From Terebella lapidaria (Eukaryota > Annelida > Polychaeta > Terebellida > Terebellidae): a stretch of DNA of 64,000 bases. A model generated the notes under the pieces. It had not been told where the DNA came from. It did not search any database and saw only the letters and a program-made list of their open reading frames with translations. Every line of letters begins with the position of its first letter. Position 1 is the first letter of the stretch. Location of the stretch: assembly GCA_949152475.1 (NCBI GenBank), contig OX424564.1, positions 9,548,001 to 9,612,000 on the forward strand. The letters are read 5' to 3'. Below, one piece after another: positions 60,101-64,000 of the stretch. A program made the translations under genes and the position numbers.

Positions 60101-61243
60101 TTCACTGTCATAATCTGAGACACAGTCTGGGTTGTGACATTCCAGGTAATTGAGAATTCTACTAGTAATATCAAAGACTTTTATTATCAATATCATTTGG
60201 AAACTATATATTTTATATCTAAGAAATTTATTACACTACTCTCATTTCTCAACTACATGTATTGTTACCTTAAATTAACGTCTGTGATTGCAGTTCATCT
60301 TCCATGTCCAGGTTTATTTCCATGTAATTTCATATTGCAGCAATGCCACATAAGATATCGGATGATATCCGCTGGTCGCTGATCATTCCGCTGTGTTTCT
60401 CCATCTTCTGCGTATTTATTTTACTGGGGGTTATCGCCATCAGACACCGCCGCAGACCTAAGTTTTACGTGGATCCCAACCGCAACTGTGCTTGGCGGTG
60501 TCGGCATGTGCCCTTGGTTGACCGCGTGGTCCGGTGTAAGTGTTTGCCATGAAATTTGAAACAAATATGCCTAGGCGATATATGCTGCTCCATAATACTA
60601 GGCACCACTTAAAGTGTTTTGTTTCCTTTCGTCTTGTTCCTGATTTAATGATCCTTCAGAAGAAATATAGTATTCAGCATAACAAACTTTGGCATGATAT
60701 ACCTGTAATAAACCGTTTGCTCTATATCTGTATTTCAATAGGTCATGCCCCTTTCTGTGATGTCAGCAGCTACAGTGGCGCCTCTGGCGTTGGGCTGCTG
60801 TCGTGTAGCAGTAACATCGGCAGTGGGTCTTGTCTGGATCAAAACGGGTCTGGATCACCACTGGGACACTATCTACAGTCACCCACCTTCGTACGTCCCC
60901 AAATCTTTGTAATACTGTAATTGATGTACATGAGGTCTATCAACATGCTGTCAATTGAAACAATTGTTTGCAGAATTAACTTATATGCCTAAATCTTGTA
61001 CGTTTTATTAGTGGTCCTGGATGTTTCATTGTGGCTCGCATAAAACCTTCAATTAGCACTGTAAAACGTACTACGATTGTGATAATCTATATAAAGATGT
61101 CCTTGTTTATACACCCACACCCCACACAGGAGTTGCCTCTGACATCAGCACCAGAGCCCAGCCCCTCAGTCAGGCCGTCCCTGTCACGGGCCAGTCACCA
61201 TGGCTACGTACAGTTCCAGAACATTCAGACATCCCTCACATAA
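53617..61243 (+). CDS. Single-pass membrane receptor with CUB-like and LDL-receptor class A domains
   Basis: Fourteen exons with consistent phases: 53617-53689, 55227-55539, 55750-55934, 56197-56387, 57204-57393, 57453-57581, 57788-57949, 58228-58449, 58970-59107, 59290-59451, 59999-60145, 60341-60535, 60742-60890 and 61130-61243, about 789 aa. Signal peptide 1-24. CUB-like regions at about 25-190, 191-360 and 361-488 (the last opens DCGGHVRYVTGG). LDLa modules at about 494-534 (LCIDINFLCDGHVHCPGAED) and 550-588 (FMCLHGNKCVPRD, then CPDESDE). A Cys-rich LDLa-like segment spans 589-637. TM helix about 649-671, then an RHRRRPK stop-transfer and a Ser/Gly-rich tail ending QNIQTSLT. The plan resembles the CUB plus LDLa endocytic receptors (LRP3/10/12 or NETO type); ligand unknown. 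Exons 6-12 are all symmetrical phase 1-1. The exon 6 acceptor and exon 9 donor were chosen by frame and are the least certain junctions. Confidence 0.88.
54268..55192 (+). repeat. Interspersed repeat, copy 2 (same family as 955-1868)
   Basis: Opposite orientation to copy 1. Its hairpin (55153-55173) lies about 50 bp before the exon 2 acceptor of the receptor gene. The left arm has the uninterrupted site (about 37385-37425 on the - strand), giving approximate ends. After the hairpin comes GCTCTAAT; both copies continue with TGTCAAAAA. Confidence 0.75.
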
Positions 61244-61312
61244 GGTCTTCCTGAAAATACTAAAATGGGACTGTCCATCATTCGAATATCATTCTGATAC
61301 ATTTTGGGTTAA

Positions 61313-62206
61313 AGTACTAGTAAAGTGAAAATATGATGTTTTGTTATATGAAAGATCTAATTGATCTGAGCAAATTGGTCTTTACGGTTTATCAATATCT
61401 CTATCCGTTCAAAAGTTACAGCCATTTGAAACTGCCATTCCGGCACTACATTACAGAAGCCAGTTGAAAAGTTCTAGCAACTCATTTATATGCAAATTAG
61501 ATGCTAATGAGAATTCATGACGTCACGAGGGGAACAAATTTTAATTAGGATATTTCAAGCCATGATATAATGATTCTTATTGAAGGTTCTGACGATCTGA
61601 CTAGTGCATATTATTATGTACCATACATAGTCAATATCCACACAAACTGTACTGTTGCTATGGTTACCAGTCGTTCCCTATAGTCGTAGTTACCCATGGT
61701 TGCCATGGCCATTAACTGCCAAGTCATTCTATCCACAGACTTTCTGTCGATTATTTATGAAATAAATTATTATAGAGCTCAAGTTGGCACCATTTTTATG
61801 TGTGCATACCCTGTTCTAAGTGGGTTTCTGGCCCTAGCAACCATGGTTGCTATGGGCCATACCAGGTCACTGGTTACCTTGACAACAACAGGAAAAGTGA
61901 AAACACTGATTATTCATATTAAAATCTGTATAGAATAAGTTTTGATGAATAATCATAACATTAAATGAATGAATAATACATATCAAAGTACCTAATTAAA
62001 ACAACTTCCCCCGATGACGTCATGAATATCTCATTTGCATACTAATTAGCTAAATTGTTTTGAAAAAGCAAATTTGCCGATTTCAGTCTTTAAAGTGCTG
62101 TAACTTTTGAACGGATTGTGATATTTACATTCCGTAAAAACCATTTTGCTCAGATCAATGAGATCTTTCATATAAGTGCACATCATATTTTCACTATACT
62201 AGCACT
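61313..62206. mobile_element. 894-bp MITE with TTAA target duplication (piggyBac-like)
   Basis: Inverted termini of about 130 bp begin AGTACTAGTAAAGTGAAAAT on the left and AGTGCTAGTATAGTGAAAAT, reverse-complemented, on the right. TTAA flanks both sides (61309-61312 and 62207-62210). The left arm of the inverted duplication has the empty site (TTGA followed by AAACTAG on the - strand, about 32916). The interior contains repeated GTTGCYATGG/CCATGGTTGC words. No open frame of note. TTAA specificity points to the piggyBac group. Confidence 0.9.
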
Positions 62207-62960
62207 TTAAAAACTAGCAGGTACATGGATGTTTGGCACAGGTGTACTCATTTGCATGACATTTCTATGATATGTTAAGTATTTGTTCGTCCAAAACATA
62301 CGGAAGTGCATATCGAATGTCAATTAGTGCTGTAAATATCATGATACCTATACTGCCTGCCAAAAGGTTTGGCAGTGTTGATCATGTAATAAAAGTGTTT
62401 AACACATTCTCATAAGGGACTTCTAATCAAACGGGGATCAGATCCCAGCAATCACTTCCTCAATGGCGTGGTGTTGGTACCCACTGTTTGTTCTGGTCCG
62501 GACATTCTCCACCAATTTGTTTAAGGCTAATAAAATACGCCCTGTGCTACAGCATGACCTTGACCTTGCTCGGATCCTGTGTACTGATTTAATCTTGTCG
62601 CGAGGCAGACAAACCCTCCAAGTTCGAATGCATAGTGTGATACCTGATATTGGGTAAATACTGTATTCACTGGTGCAGCTGCAGATTAAACGAACTCTCG
62701 TTTACATGTGTGCGAGTGGAATACCCAAGGGATCTGTGGTGTAGGGACGGAAAAGGATTGGATTCAGTATTCTTATCGACTATATTTCCGTAAATGGGTT
62801 GGAGAGGCTTGGAGTACATTGGGAAACAATCGATCTTTATTCTGTAGTAAAATGTGGATAAACAAATCGAATATATATTATATTTGAACCAAAACTGGTC
62901 CTCCTTGATTACTGCAGAAGTTGAATGTGTGCGACCAGACACCACAGGACATTCTTACAC

Positions 62961-63480
62961 ATATACTTCCGCTCATACATAAATGTATGGTAACATTTAT
63001 ATCCATAAGAATTTCTGATGCTTCATGTTCGTTTTTTAAAGTGTTCACGGAAGTTTTTTTTTTATCTATACCGACAAGTTCTCGATGGTGGAAAAACTCT
63101 AGACGTGGGTATTATTTAGTAATGTTCAATGCATATTTGATTTTACACTGAAGCACAAGGCTCGATGCAGAAATACACGCAACAGCTTTAACTGCTGAAC
63201 TAATGTGGTGACAACTATGCACGATAGGGAAATGGTAATCAGGTTACCTTGTTGCAACCAGATCCGTATAGCACTGCGAATAACATGAGTTAAATTTTAA
63301 GCCTAATTATGAATAACCATAAGAGCCATACTGCACCTTTCTGTAGAGCCCGACGAGCTCCTCGGAGTGGTGTATATTGATGGCAGCATAAGGGACGGAA
63401 GGGGTTCAAATTGGTAGATCTTGCGATATGGCAAAATCCACATATGACTGCCACTGCGGAGCCTGTTTCGTGTGTCTTAT
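62961..63480. other. No gene seen
   Basis: Sequence beyond the right arm before another copy of the promoter-side block. Open frame 62921-63151 has no recognised domain. Confidence 0.4.
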
Positions 63481-64000
63481 TGTCTTCAGACTTTTAACAT
63501 ACTAGTAGACGTGCAGGTCGACCGAGGGATGCAGGTAACGTTAGATACTTGTCTCTAGGACATAACTAACAATTTATCAGGTGGTAGGATTGGAGTGAGA
63601 TGGGGATTATGACTCAAGGGGAGAGGGTTGAAACAGTGGATGGCTATTTATAATACAGTACTGAGTGAAATCAATACATTTAACTGGTAAACAGACTGGT
63701 ATTTAGGAACTGATGTTGAAAGCGTTGATCAATATTTTGCTCAAATACTTCTCTTCAGATATATGTGGTTTTTATTCCTAATGCAACCTGGAAGTTGTTT
63801 TACTGAGCAGATACATTACTAGTACAATACAGAGATATTGCTTCAGGTTATTTCATGGCTTTCATATCAGCTGTTAGTTATTGTTGTGCATCAGGTATGA
63901 TATCGCCATTGCCAGTTGCCATTGCATGAGGTATAAAATGGACTCGTCAGGAAAGGTCTGATAGGTAGTGATGAATAATGCTACAAAAAACGTACTATTA
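63481..64000 (-). repeat. Partial copy of the promoter-side block, running off the window
   Basis: Reverse-complement match to 52355-52840, in the same orientation as the minus-oriented blocks of units A and B. It indicates that another first-exon region, and perhaps another gene copy, lies beyond 64000 or was truncated here. Confidence 0.75.

Larger units (their letters stand above)
54090..62960 (+). repeat. Right arm of the large inverted duplication
   Basis: Inverted counterpart of 32200-37700. It carries the intact gene and two private insertions (54268-55192 and 61313-62206). The shared 3' flank at 62350-62960 includes a 64-codon open frame (62463-62657) also present in the left arm, but with as many amino-acid-changing as silent differences. 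Confidence 0.9.

Noticed and set aside
61700-61880. GTTGCCATGG/CCATGGTTGC words as RFX X-boxes
   Set aside because: They lie inside a MITE, are parts of its internal palindrome and do not match a full X-box consensus.
62463-62657. 64-codon frame also present on - at 32437-32631
   Set aside because: About as many replacement as silent differences, and it lies downstream of the receptor stop in both arms; probably shared 3' flank.
1-64000. CRISPR arrays, tRNA or rRNA genes, retrovirus-like elements
   Set aside because: Looked for and not seen. The tandem arrays have no unique spacers, and no tRNA B-box in a cloverleaf context or LTR-type pair was recognised.

Overview
The window is nuclear DNA of an AT-rich, intron-bearing invertebrate animal. 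No gene runs in one frame except the last ATMIN exon; all others are split by GT-AG introns and surrounded by short inverted-repeat transposons. It holds clear orthologues of human ATMIN, CENPN and CMC2, which are neighbours on human 16q23. A full-length CENPN together with heavy MITE load fits a marine lophotrochozoan or invertebrate deuterostome better than an ecdysozoan. The species cannot be named from the sequence.

Layout. 1-5.7 kb: repeats only (a LINE remnant split by a later insertion, then a cluster of foldback elements). 6.4-9.7 kb: ATMIN on +, four exons, 791 aa. 10.7-17.5 kb: CENPN on -, nine exons, 341 aa, convergent with ATMIN, with a 2.4-kb satellite-bearing element in intron 5. 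18.3-19.1 kb: hAT-like MITE. 19.8-21.4 kb: crotonase-family gene on +, four exons, 240 aa. 21.7-25 kb: a second satellite element and a GC-rich block. 25.7-26.8 kb: CMC2 on -, three exons, 78 aa. 29.9-31.2 kb: a second crotonase gene on -, with exactly the same four exon lengths as the first.

32.2-64 kb: a complex duplicated locus. A secreted-domain/transmembrane gene (signal peptide, three CUB-like regions, LDL-receptor class A modules, one TM helix, 14 exons, about 789 aa) lies on + at 53.6-61.2 kb. A decayed inverted copy lies on - at 33.0-37.4 kb. Between them are two tandem 4.1-kb units and one inverted partial unit, carrying five copies of the signal-peptide exon in both orientations. 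Only the copy at 53617 has a normal donor in the phase needed by exon 2. A further partial copy runs off the right edge, so the array continues.

The mobile DNA can be dated relative to the duplications, because sister copies supply empty sites for at least three insertions (37706-41978, 54268-55192, 61313-62206). The two satellite families independently carry AGGTCA half-sites arranged as DR1, the layout bound by HNF4/RXR-type nuclear receptors; one array lies between the two beta-oxidation-type genes. The functional meaning is inference. No retrovirus-like element, CRISPR array, tRNA or rRNA was recognised.
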